Shown piece by piece: positions 1 to 11,900 of a stretch of DNA of 64,000 nt. Location of the stretch: NCBI GenBank assembly GCA_964035015.1, contig OZ036007.1:13771141-13835140 (forward strand), written 5' to 3'. Within the stretch, counting starts at the first letter, position 1; each line of letters begins with the position of its first letter. The position numbers and the translations under genes were made by a program. The stretch is from Corallium rubrum (lineage: Eukaryota > Cnidaria > Anthozoa > Scleralcyonacea > Coralliidae). The notes under the pieces were generated by a model. It saw nothing but the letters and a program-made list of their open reading frames with translations. It was not told where the DNA came from and did no database searches.

Positions 1-2370
1 AAATATCCGTCAAGCTGAGCTGGAAATGAGCACAAATTTGTTTGGAAAACTCATTAAGATAATCTGTAAATGTAATATAAGTTCTGTTAGAAATTATTTA
101 AGAAATTCAAACCCAAGTGTCGTAGACAACATTATAGGGCGGAATAGCCATCATTAATTTAATAGACTTAAATCAAAGGATTTTTTACTATATGTTCTGA
201 CTCAATATACTTGTATGGATATAAACTGTTAATAATCAAAATCAGAACGAAATTGTATTTACCGATGCTCGTTCACTATTCTGCCCCCTCTCCCCCATTC
301 AATGTTCAATCTATTATGCACACATAATAGCTATGTCACACCAAGATTGTTTAGGGGAAACCAGGAAAGGGGTAAACAATTGTAATTTCCACATAACGAC
401 CACGGCCCTTGCTCATGGATTATAATTTATTCACTCATTTTAATTAATAATTCACGCATGCGCATGCTGTACATTCTGGAAGCAACGTGTTTGAAAAAGA
501 ACTGATTTTTTTCAAGCTGGTTTTTTTGGCAAAAAACCCGGCTTTTTGGCCGGTTTTGAAAGACGATTGAAGTAGTCAGACGTATTTTACAAAGGTAACC
601 GTAGCATGACAAGTTTTTAATGGTTTGAAACTGATTCAAATTTGTTTTTGTGTCAAAATTTGTCGGAGCTCATTTTCGTGCTTCGATTTGTTCTTCAAGT
701 ATTATAGTATGTGTTTTCGGTATATTTAATATATTACTTAAATGTGTTTTAGGTGCATCAAAAGATAAAATAATTTATGTGCAATCATCTTTTCAATTGT
801 ACTTGGACGATTGGTCTTGTACTGGATTGGGAAAATCGCCATTTCATGACATATTTGGACATTGCTGCTAGCATGAAGCAACATGGCACACGGGCATGGA
901 CGTAATGTAATATACGCAAGCAATGACAATGTAGGAATATACGGCAAGAACAGATGCATGTACAAATAACGCTTGCAATCTATAATTTGTGGATGTTTTA
1001 ACGGAAACTACGAAAGCCAAGGGACGTTGTGAGCGACACTGGTACGGACATATTTTAAAATTGTGCGTTAAAGTGTACAGCCGACGGGAGCCGTGTGTAC
1101 GAAGGACAACATTGCTTTTTATAGCAAGGTAGGCTCGTTTATATTAAAACATTAAGAAACTTATTTTGTTCAAACCGACAGGGCTGCTATTGTTGTCTCC
1201 ATACTGACTCTTTGTTTTTGTGAGTGGTTTGATATCAAACAAAAAATCGCAAATCTTTTTCCCAGCACTTTTATTAAAGTGCATGATTGTATAGCTACAT
1301 ACGAGCGCTACAAAAATATATAGTTCATGATATAAGAAAAACAAATTTGCCAACTTACCAAAGAAACAAGTTAACGTTGACTTGAAATGTGTTTTTGTCT
1401 TGCATATTATGGGCAGTTTTTCCACCAACTGTACATAAACAAGTATAAAATACAAGATGAAATTTACTAGTTTGTATTTTATGAATATTTAATTGTGTGA
1501 AAAACGCTCAAAATTTTATACGCACCTGTAAAGTGATAGTCTTCGCACTTTTCTTCTTTACATCTTAGTGCACTTGCGTTTAAAAAAGTATTTCATATAT
1601 TTTAAAATAATATTTTCAAAATTTTTGTCCTTTCGTGTTTTCCCGCTCTTTTTAAGCTTATCTTACAACTTTCAACTCTCCCCCCCGGTTTTGAGAAATC
1701 TCAAGCCAGTTTGTTTATTTTTTCGACCAATCAGATTCGCTCCTCAAACCGCTAATCGCATCCCGCATCGTCCCACAAAATTTCTCGGCAAATAAGCAAA
1801 AGTTTTGTACATTTTTTGTACATTTTTATCTGGTTTTTAAAATTCTTTTTCTGAAATAATGTTGTTTGAGTATCAAATTTTCATTTGTGCTAATTTATTT
1901 GAGGTTTTGTTGTTTTTTTCACACGAAATTTTGTCGGCGAATTTCGTAGGTATGTGTAGATGATTGAAAGAGTTTCCTTCCTTCTCAAATACTATAGCTT
2001 ATGCTTCGTATACGCGATTTGCTTACGTCACAGAATTCAAAGCGCAAGATTGAAAGCAGTCAAAGAAGGTTAATACAATGCAAATTTATTGAAAATTAGG
2101 CAAATTTACGCTTTTTATTTGTTACAAAACTATTTATTGGGATTCCTATGTACACACGGGCAAATAAAACTTGTCAAGTTGAAAATTGCCAAAGAAAAAT
2201 CGTGCAAGGAAAATTCGCTGTTTCTCTGGGTTTTGATGGGGGTAAAACGCGGTATGGGGATAAAACGCGCATATAGTGATAAAACGCGGATATGAGGTCG
2301 GTTTAGGATCAAATGCACAATTATTACAAACAGGCTTAACAATTATAGTATCTGATGATAATTTTTAACG
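1..2370. other. No gene recognised
   Basis: AT-rich DNA with short scattered open frames on both strands, none longer than about 100 codons and none with recognisable domains. I see no repeat with clear borders here. Confidence 0.5.
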
Positions 2371-2516
2371 CACAAACAAACAAACAAACAAACAAACAAA
2401 CAAACAAACAAACAAACAAACAAACAAACAAACAAACAAACAAACAAACAAACAAACAAACAAACAAACAAACAAACAAACAAACAAACAAACAAACAAA
2501 CAAACAAACAAACAAA
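2371..2516 (+). repeat. (ACAA)n microsatellite
   Basis: About 36 near-perfect copies of the tetranucleotide CAAA. It produces an artefactual Thr-Asn-Lys-Gln open frame. Confidence 0.98.
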
Positions 2517-2727
2517 GAGGTTGTCTACTTAATTTGCTAACTATCCCGCAGAAGCAACATCAAATAACAGTCAAGTGTTAAGTGTTTGTCGACACGTTTT
2601 TTCCCCTGTATTATGCCCATAATAAAACTTTTAACTTTACGCTAAAATGCAACAATCTGTTTGACATGTAACAACGCAGATCCTTGGAGCCTACCACAAC
2701 ATGCATAAACTAAAAAAATTACCCTGG

Positions 2728-2873
2728 TTGCCAAATAAATATTATGCATATAAATTGACACCCTGACTTCGTGTTATATGTACCGTGAGTAAAAATTCTT
2801 TTAATTTTCGTGTATGAAAACGAGTTCATGGGAGTCAATTTATATGTATGAAAAAATATTTATTTGTCGGGCA
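2728..2873. repeat. Imperfect inverted repeat (hairpin)
   Basis: Arms of about 35 bp (2729-2763 and 2833-2873) pair through AAATAAATATT and ATATAAATTGAC with a short loop. Probably a small MITE remnant; no target duplication was seen. Confidence 0.6.
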
Positions 2874-3339
2874 TTTATGAATAAGGTCTATTTAATACTA
2901 AACGTTGCTTTAATCGCGACTAACATCAACAATAAACGTATATATTTAAGAGCTCCAGATGTGAATTTTAAGCTAAATTAAATACTAAATAACTTTGAAA
3001 AAGGTTGGCATCATATAAATGATACATATATGCAGAAAGTTATATCACGTTCGATTCGATTTTCTTTGTTCTTTTGCGGGTTATAAATCTCATCTATTCC
3101 TGCTACGCACAATAGTGAGATTTCACACAGTGAGATTTCAGGGATATGGTACACACATATTAAATAATGGTAATGAGCCGCCCGCCCGCGTGCAATTCTC
3201 AGGAAGGGGTGGACGGGAAACTAAAGTCTAATTTGGCATGGAGTGGCCTAAAGCGACTTTGTTAATTGAGGGTAACATATGAGTGATATGACAGTATTAG
3301 ATACTGATAACCCAATGGTCCTCGCCCGTTGATGGAAGT

Positions 3340-3450
3340 AGTTAGTAAAATTAACTGGGGGAAGCTATGGTGTTGATTTTATGGAGGGAGGAAAACCGGT
3401 GCATGTGAAAAATCCTTAAGACAACAACTGTCATGAAGCTAAGGATGCAT
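3340..3450 (+). repeat. SINE body remnant
   Basis: Contains ATTTTATGGAGGGAGGAAAA followed by CCGG. The same block is in the body of the full 5S-headed SINE at 22859-23233. No promoter head is recognisable, so this is a fragment. Confidence 0.55.
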
Positions 3451-4460
3451 TAGATTATTTGCAAACTTACACACCACTGCGCATATCTGGAAATTGGATC
3501 ATTAATTTGCAAACACGCCTGCAAAGTGCAAACACACACCACCAGGGCCGCTGAGAAGAATTGTGGGGCCCCTGGGCAAAATATCGATTTGGGGCACCTT
3601 AATGACGCCAAATGTTGTAGAATCGTATTTAAGTGTTTTGAACTGGACTCGTGATCTGGCTAAATACCAAAACTAGTTTTAAATCGGGATGTAAAATATG
3701 AGACTGTATAGAAAATATTCTTTCTGGCTTTTTCTGCCGCAAAAGTGCCGATTGCTCTATGGATAGTAACATAAGATTTGCAATGCTGTCTTGTGTCACC
3801 ATGGATAGTAATAAAAATACATTTTACTATCCATGGTGTCACCGCTTCACTCGGGCTAGAGGAATGTCTTTGGAAAACTATTCAGATTGTCTCCATCTGT
3901 TGTTGTGTGATATATACATATTTTATGAACAAAGACAAAGCAAAAAAAACAAAACAGAGATCGACTTGCTTTGTAGTAATGTACAGTTGATTGTAGAGCA
4001 GAAGAAATTCCGACGTAAATATATGTGAGTGTTGCATCACCATAAGACACTGAGTTGAGGATTGCGCAAGATGTACCGATTTGCGACGCAGAAAAAAAAA
4101 AAAAAGACAGCCGAATTTAATGCTTGGTCCTTTAACAGATAACCGTAATTATAATTAATTAGTTCATTTGCAAGCTTACCGTACCACTGCATGTCTGGAT
4201 ATCAGTGATTATTTGAAAATTTACAGAGTACTGGATCGATGTGATCTTACATTAGATCATTAACCTTTGCAAACTTGCAGACCACGCATATTATCTGGAT
4301 ATGACCCGGCCCAGCTTAGATCACCTGCGAACCTAATTATATAGTACTGCACTACAGCTTACCTGGGCGTCACCCCAGATTAGATCATTTGCAAACTAAC
4401 TGCATAGTGTGGCTCCAGATTCAGATTGGATCAGTTGCGAACTAGGAACACAACATTCGC
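3446..4460. repeat. Degenerate satellite, unit about 60-70 bp, interrupted
   Basis: Recurring blocks of the form ATCATTTGCAAACTTAC, then ACCACTGC, then TATCTGGA, occur at 3446-3540 and 4150-4450, with the order kept but the sequence decayed. Between them lie an unrelated segment and a short inverted repeat (3793-3842) built on CCATGGATAGTAA. A fragment resembling the end of another MITE family (GGGCCCCTGGGCAAAA) sits at 3545-3600. Confidence 0.5.
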
Positions 4461-4972
4461 CTGTGTGCATCCAATTCAGTTAGACACAGACTGATGGTAC
4501 GTGGTACATTGCTAAATGATGGTTAATTCGACGTTCCTTGGATGAGTGATAACTCATGGAGCTATTGCTTTTGGTGGTTCAGTCGAGATTGATGAGCACA
4601 ATAACAGTATGGTCTGACCTAAATCCGAGTAATGACAACTGCCTGGAAGATGGATGACCCCCCGTCTGACCTATTATTAAGTCATCCATTCAACATGTAC
4701 GACGCTCGCATTAATTTAGAATTCAGGTTATCTCGCCAGGTGGAAGAGCGCGGCAGAAAAGGGGGCGCCAAGTGGCTAGCAGCGTTGCTGTTTAAACATT
4801 ATTAATTATGAACGTGAAATTAAAACAAAAGATTTGTGCAATTTCCGGTTAGCCTCAACTTAAATTACAGCTCATTGTTAGATCATTTAATTCTAGGGAG
4901 TGTGTGCAAAGTTAATGGATATTTCACTTTTACTCATTGTTCGAAGCTTTGTCTTACAATGGAGGTTATATA

Positions 4973-5350
4973 CAGGGACGTAGCCAGGATTTTGAAAGGG
5001 GAGGGGGCAGCCGAAATCAAAATACATTTTTAGGGGGGTCGGGGGCATGTCCCCCGTGAAATTTTGAAATCGAGAGTCGCTGAAATGCCATTTCCTGGCT
5101 TTTGGAGGAAGATTTTACAGACTCTAAAGGTTAAAAAACGTCATATAAAATACTCAAAACACGCAAACGTCACATAGATACTCAAAATGCATACACTCAG
5201 TAGATTGAATACACTGTTTACAGTTTATTTCCTGACACAATTCATATTGCATCAGTTTTATAGTTACATCAGTCTGTTGTTTTATATCAAAGGGGGGGGG
5301 GGGGAACCGCGGTTCCCCCGGCTCCTCACCCCCCCCTGAATACGTCCCTG
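4973..5350. mobile_element. Non-autonomous hAT element (MITE)
   Basis: 378 bp. The ends read CAGGGACGTAGCC and, inverted, CAGGGACGTATTC. It is flanked by a perfect 8-bp duplication GTTATATA (4965-4972 and 5351-5358). Eight-base duplications and CAGGG-type ends are hAT signatures. The interior is G/C-homopolymer rich and has no coding potential. Confidence 0.85.
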
Positions 5351-5490
5351 GTTATATATATATATATGAGTTGGTAATGTGCGTGTGGTGGTATGTCACA
5401 CGTGACGTACGTTCGCGTGCATAATGACTTGAATCCGGATTGAGTTTCAATCCGGATTGAACTCATTCCACTTCTGATCAAACCCCTTTA

Positions 5491-5803
5491 TCTGTTTACA
5501 TGAATCCGGATTGAGATTAGCTCATTCCGAATTGAGTTCAATCCGTTTCTCATTCCAGATTGAAATCTCATTCCGGATTGAAATTTCGTTCCGGAATCGT
5601 GTAAACGCGGTGCGAGTTTCATTCTGGAATGAAAAACGTGACAGAGAGGGCTAGAACAAACAATGCGTGCGTGTTTTCTAATATTTACGGATTTCAGATT
5701 ACAGGCGGATTTCCATCCAGAAACCCAATTCCCATGTAAACACGGATTGACTTCGCTTTTCAATCCGGATTGAAACTCAATCCGGATTCATGTAAACGGC
5801 TCC
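5491..5803. mobile_element. PIF/Harbinger-like MITE, AATCCGGATT family
   Basis: The right end reads CATGTAAACGGCTCC followed by TTA; the left end reads GTTTACATGAATCCGGATTG preceded by TTA. The interior is full of inverted AATCCGGATT motifs. A second copy, truncated at its left end, is at 42963-43226. A separate fragment of the same motif lies at 5430-5470. Confidence 0.7.
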
Positions 5804-6504
5804 TTAGCGGACGGAACTTACTCTGTTATTTTATATGTGTTCTTTCAAATAAGAAAAACTTAATTTTCGTATCATATGCACTTAAAAAATATAATATATA
5901 GACCTATTAATAAGTATAGAATATGTAATTTTTACCCTGTGACGTCAATTTCTTTTCAATTTTTTTTGGAATTCCTTTTAATTTCGTTTATTGTTTTAGC
6001 TTTTGTATATTTTCAATAAAATTCAAAAGGCTGAAAATGACGTCAATATGGCGGATAATATGACGTATTCTGGACTTTGAATGGTCTTTAGATGGTCGTC
6101 TTTCAGGGTCCATAGCAAGACACGATCGGAAATGGCGGCAGGGTTGCTCCTTCTCGGCCTGTGCGAAACGCGGTGAAATGATAAAAACCCTACTAGCAAA
6201 CAGAATTTACTGATAACCCCCTGGGATTTATAATTAACAGGGGCTAGCCAGGGTTGTTTAAAATCATTCAATTCCCCTCTCTACGGTATTATGAAATGGA
6301 ATAATAGAACACAGGGGAGGACTGGCAGCAGAAAAGTTACCGTGTAAATCCTGAATGTTCTAAGGGGTGTGCGCCCGGGGCGTTCCGGCCTCTAGGAAAT
6401 TTTTGAGCCTCTGAAATTGTATTTCCTCGATATGCATATATTTTTGTGACTACAACATTTAATAGACTCTGAATAATATATTATATACTATGAGTAATAT
6501 TTAA

Positions 6505-7408
6505 AGCCGTATTTACACGGCCAAAATTTAAGCGGGATCTGAGCCACATCTGACTTTAAGCGGGCTTAAAATGTTCGTGTAAACAGATCGGCGTTAATTA
6601 ATCGCGATTAGTTTGCACCACCTCAAGGAGGTGGATTAAACTGAGCACGATCAGTTAATCGCGCTTAACTTGGCCGTGTTAACGCAACAGGATTGAAAAA
6701 CGCTTGCTATTAATACGGTGTTATTAATACGATAAAATGCAGTTTTTTTGCCTTGCTGTAGAAGCGGTCGGGACTATGTATATAATCCCTATGAATTGAT
6801 AATTGCCCAATTCATAGGGTGCCTGCTACAACTATCTCGTATGGTAACGCCGGTAGCGCCCACATACGAGAAGGAGAGCAAGGGTTTGCTTTTCGCTCAC
6901 GTAATTTACGACAGGAAGGAAAACCAATGAAAATCATCAAAATCTGCTGGTTGAGTCAGCACTTTATTCCACTGAACGTTGAGCATAAAATGTGGGATTG
7001 ATACTGCATCAATACGCATGCCCAATGCTATAATGATATGTGGTACTAATTATTCATCTGACTAATTATTCAAACAAGCTTGTAGAAGTCTGTGTATGTG
7101 TTCAATGAACCATTACGTACTTCTCAAGTTTGTTTAATAAACTGCTTTGGAGTCTTATTATTTCATAAAATATCGTTAACATTCGACATAACAATGTCCT
7201 TCGACACTCGGTAAAGGCTATTTTTTTAGAAAACCTTCTTCAATTGTGTTTTAAGTAGGTTAAAAACCTCGAACCTCGGCTTTAAGCCAGATTAATCCCT
7301 CGAGGCCTGCGGCCCCTCGGGTTATATCTGGCTTAAAGCCTCGGTTCTCGGTTTTTAACCTGTACTTAACTTAAGCGTGCTTAAATTTGTGGCCGTGTAA
7401 ACAGGGCT
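6505..7408. mobile_element. PIF/Harbinger-like MITE with internal hairpin
   Basis: 904 bp flanked by TAA (6502-6504, 7409-7411). The termini pair as TTTACACGGCCAAAATTTAA and AAATTTGTGGCCGTGTAAAC. A separate long hairpin lies inside at 7251-7369, with arms reading AGGTTAAAAACC and GGCTTTAAGCCAGAT, and looks like a nested insertion. No coding region. Confidence 0.7.
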
Positions 7409-8137
7409 TAAGTCACAAGTGAATTCAACTACTCTTAGTCTTAGAGTTACAAAATATATTATACAGTATACATGTTATGAAAAGTGAACTACAAAGAAAA
7501 GGGAATACAGTACAATTACATGCAGAGTAAGTAGTTTAGAAAATACATATTGTATATCATTGTGTTTGTAGTTTACGACTACTAATCTTGCAATGCAACT
7601 AGTAACAATTGTATTTCATGTTTACGTTATAAGCTGTATTTTGTAATTGTCGGCTTTGTGGGGGCGCCTGAAACGAAAAACAAGTGGGCGCACCGGGAAA
7701 TTTCCCGGTCTCCCGGTGGGCCAGTCTGCCTCTGATAGAACAAAACTTTATTTTACGAGGGAAAAGACGTTCACAATATTACAATATTTACAAATACAAC
7801 AGACAAATAATACACCATATATGGAAATAATGTCAAGTGATAAACTAGTCAAGTAGAAACACATTTACAATTCAATAAAAATTTACAATTGACGCAAAAA
7901 AGGTCTTCCAGTTAATACAGGAAAGTTTATGAAGAAAGTAATTACGGAATGTGCGTTTAGTAATAGTTAATCTTAAGTAACGTGAAAGCATCAGAAGTAC
8001 GTGCAGGTGACATGGCAAGCTGTTTGCAATCACTAACACTAAGGCGTTTTAAAAAGAGAATTGAGGTGTGGTCACGATAGGCCGAGAATAGCTTGTGAGT
8101 TGTGATTGCCTGTCCTGCCATAGTTAATAGAAAATAT
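7409..8137. other. No gene recognised
   Basis: Upstream AT-rich DNA with a short GC-rich patch near 7660-7730. I see neither a gene nor element borders. Confidence 0.4.
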
Positions 8138-8340
8138 ACATGGTTTGGAAACCCGGCAAATTTCAAAGCGGTTAAAAATCAAGCTACGATTCATGTCGAA
8201 AGGTACATGAAAGTGTCAAATCCTTTGTTTTAGGTTTATTGATATTTAAACAGTACGGTTGAGTGATTGAACCCAAGCGTTTGCTATTGGAGGATTGCTT
8301 CATTATACAGAAAACACAATATGTTAAGTAACCGTGAAAG
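8138..8340 (+). repeat. Dispersed repeat, copy 1
   Basis: Homologous to the reverse complement of 25455-25645. Shared blocks include CCTTTGTTTTAGGTTTATT and GGTTGAGTGATTGAAC. Element type unknown. It lies just upstream of the demethylase start. Confidence 0.7.
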
Positions 8341-8684
8341 TGCAAAAATATCCATACCTTGAACAAAAACATAAAACAATGACTTTTATTGAGCTTCCAA
8401 ACCACTGACCTGTATATATAACAGGTCAGAGAGTAGCTGCAGGTTTAAATTCAAATTCAGGTCACGGACCACCTTAATTATAATTCTGCCCTAGGATTTC
8501 CTACTCTAGTTCCCAGTCTTCGCAACTCTCGATCCGTGAATCAAACTCTTGCAGTTTTGAGATCGACGAAACGGTTTCACTTGAATAATAGCAAGAAACA
8601 ATCATCGTTCAGGCGTTTTACTGCACAGAAATTACTTGACCATTCATCGAATTGAACCTACCGGTGTCCTTCTTTCATTATGGA
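8341..8684 (+). other. KDM3: Upstream flank and probable 5' UTR of KDM3
   Basis: The interval between the dispersed repeat and the first ATG. It contains a near-palindrome at about 8409-8428 (GACCTGTATATATAACAGG), similar to the termini of the hAT element at 16830-17850. No TATA box can be assigned with confidence. Confidence 0.35.
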
Positions 8685-8906
8685 ATGAACAGAAGCGATG
8701 AGAGGTTGCCAAATGAGATGTACGAGCAGCGAAGCGCAATGCTTTCGTATCCCATAAGAAAAGAGCTTGTCGGCAAGCGATTTCTTGTCATCGAAGAAGC
8801 CCCAATAAGCCGGCGAGGAAGAAATCAGCATTTGGAGAACTTCAACTGGAAAGCTGGCTACATTCGTGCTTGTTCCGTGAAAGATGTAAACGACAAAGAA
8901 CTACAG
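8685..8906 (+). CDS. KDM3: KDM3 exon 1
   Basis: First coding exon, phase 0 at its end, donor CAG|GTATTT. It encodes about 74 residues, including [11 protein letters not shown] and [14 protein letters not shown], which match the start of the conserved KDM3 N-terminal region (in KDM3A, a GRRFL motif followed by a W-L-x-G-x-I-R-A motif). I take the ATG at 8685 as the start because the frame is closed by TGA at 8637; ATGs at 8718 and 8739 are alternatives. Confidence 0.85.
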
Positions 8907-11900
8907 GTATTTTGCTAAACGTTTCAGAGTTTAGAAACGAGTCCCGTCGCACGCCATTTTTGTTTGTCACTTTTGATGGAATTAGTGGTATTTAGTTTGG
9001 TTTTAACAAACCAATGGGTAGTTTTAGTTGAATCGATACATAAACGCGTTTCTGGACTCAATGGCTTTTGTAAAACAGTGTTATTTGTTGAAAAAACCGA
9101 GCGAACAAACTGGCTAGTTCCATTAGAATTGTATTATAAACAGTCATTTGAGGTCTTTTTAATTTTTACTGTAACAGAGCCGCACGGTATGTGCCGTTGT
9201 GACAATCTTTTTACCACCTGCATGGTTTAGAAAAGTGCAAACACAATGGTTTAACCGTTTAAGTTTCAGAATTAGATGGAGATTTTGAAATATGTTCAGT
9301 TCTGCTTATCTGAAGGCTGTCTATAAATGTCTTGTGAGGCTTGTTGACTGACTGACATTTTTTCTGTGTGAATAACACTGTTTCATGGTTACCGCTGTAA
9401 AAACTCTATTTGGTCTTCTAGGGTCTAAAAATAGTTTATGAATGAAGGGGGTGTTTATATGGTGGCAAGTCGTAATATTATTGAGCCCAATATATTATGG
9501 AAGTGGGCCCATTTTGCAAGATCATGCAATTGCTATAATAAACACTTTATAATATTTAGGCCTAGTTATTTGCATTTTATGCCAGCACAAAAAAACTATA
9601 CCAGACAGGACTTCTGTTCACACACAGAACATCTGTCCAGGAACAATTTTTTGAACTGACATGCCACTGTACCACTCCAATCGTGATAGTGGTACTGTAC
9701 ATCTTGTGCTATTTCTTGTCAAGTGCCAACTGTATTTTCTGGACTATAAGTTGCACTGTCAGTTGTATAAATTGCAGTTCCAGTCTTTTTGGTAATTTTT
9801 CAGAACAATCCTTAGGTTAACCACACTGGTATACTACTGCACTGTTATGCCGTAATCCACATTTCTAAACTGTAATTAATGTCAAGATTACAACATAGTG
9901 ATTATAACTTAGCATATACCATACCCAAATACCCATACACTGGCACACCCAGCAGGGCTGCAAATTACTGTTGGAGATTGGACAATGTCAGACCAAATTT
10001 GACAAATGTCAGAACAAAACCAAATTGTCATCAGACATAGTGTCCATGCAAATAAAATATATTGTCTGATCAAGAAATTTGGCTTTATGCTGTTGAAAGA
10101 GAAACTTCCCTTTTTGAGAGAATAATTCCCATTTCCTTTTGGTAATTCTATTGGCTAGATTGAGCATGTTTGAATTTTAAATCTTCCGTAACTGAATCAG
10201 TCTTCTGAGAGAAACTGATAGTATTTAATTACTCTGGTACCAAGGAGTTAATTAAAACAATGTATAAGACAGTATAACATACATGCGCGACGCTAAACAG
10301 ATTAGTCAGACAACCACCACAGAAATCGGCTTTATATCATGAACTCAGAACTGTATTCTGAAGAATTATATGACCGACAAAATGTAGTGATAATGGTTTT
10401 ATGTCTGAACAAATTTTAGTAATGTCTGACCAAAATTGGAAATGGATCAGACACATGTCCTGTCAAGAAAAAATATTTATTTGCAGTCATGACCCAACTG
10501 CATGACTGTGCTATTTTTCTCACTTGTGAAAGGCCTTGTTTAATTGTCCACTCAACATTGCAATTTTGAAAATGTGTGAAAGTTTCAGTTAATGTCACAT
10601 CTCACAATGTAATGTAAGGTCTCACTATGTAATGTAAAGTTTCACAATGTAATTATGTAAGGCCTAACAATGTAACGTAAGTACTGCAAATAATGGCTGG
10701 TCATTTTTTTTTTGTACTCTCCTCTAGTAGAGTGATCTGTGTAAGCTAATGAGTAATGGAATAGTTTAAATAGAAGAACATGTTATTAAATTCTTCATAA
10801 ACAGTTGTTAAATGTATCAAGATTGAGTATTGATTATGACATATTTGTAATGTGTGACCAGCAGGATTTGGCACTTGACCATTAGAATTTTATTTCTCCT
10901 GGTCATCATGACCAGCAAGTTGCTAAACATTATTTGCAGCTATCTAACAATATAGCAATGGTCTCATAGTGTAATGTAAGGTCTCACAACATTTTATAAG
11001 GTCTCGCAATGTAATGTTATTAAGGCTGCAATTGTCATCCATGACCCACGGCTAAGCCAAGGGAAAAAATAAAAGGTGCCAAAAATACAATGTTTTTGCA
11101 AGGTGCTGGCCAGTAAACAGATGTAAGTGTTTTATTACATGTATACAGTATATTAAGTCTTAAATGGCAATCAAAATGTTGAGCAAGATTTTCAAGTAGT
11201 ATTTAAAACATGAGCAGCAGTGCCTTATCAGATTTTAAACATTTGGTGATAGCTGAGTGCTTTACTGTATATCTGTTAAATCACATACTGTAATGTCTTG
11301 AATAACTTCAAAAATAATCCATTGGTATTAAAGTAAAGTTACTACCATTTGCATCAAAGTGTTTAGCATTAGTGAATAATTAGTTGTTTTTGTCCAATGA
11401 CAACTATATGTTTGACAGATCAAATCAATAATGTATAGGGGGTGTAACTTTTTGTTGTCAATACTTGTCATCGTTTGCTTGGAATAACTTGTCTTAATTG
11501 TGAGAATTGGAATGATCAGTGAATGCAGATCATCTGATAAGGGTACTTGCTGTACTTCACTTCAGTATGACTTACTGAATGCATTTATTTTGTATTCCAT
11601 GTTTGCTGTGGCCCGTGAGAGTATATCAACACAATGTTGAAACTTGAAATGGAAGCAATAACAATCACTTATGGAAAGTTACACCCCCTATAGATTCGTT
11701 ATTGATTTGATCCGTCAAACATATAGTTGTCATTGGACAAAGTTTGTTTTAAAACTCAAACACAACTAGTTATTTGCTAAATGCTTGAATGCAAATGGTG
11801 GTAATTGGCATTGATAGTAATTTTGAAAAATAATGTTGTCTAACCCGAGATGTTGCTTTCAGGTTCTTGTGGAATATGATGGTGCAAATTGGGAATACAG

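Noticed and set aside
2355-2540. Thr-Asn-Lys-Gln open frame
   Set aside because: Artefact of the (ACAA)n microsatellite.
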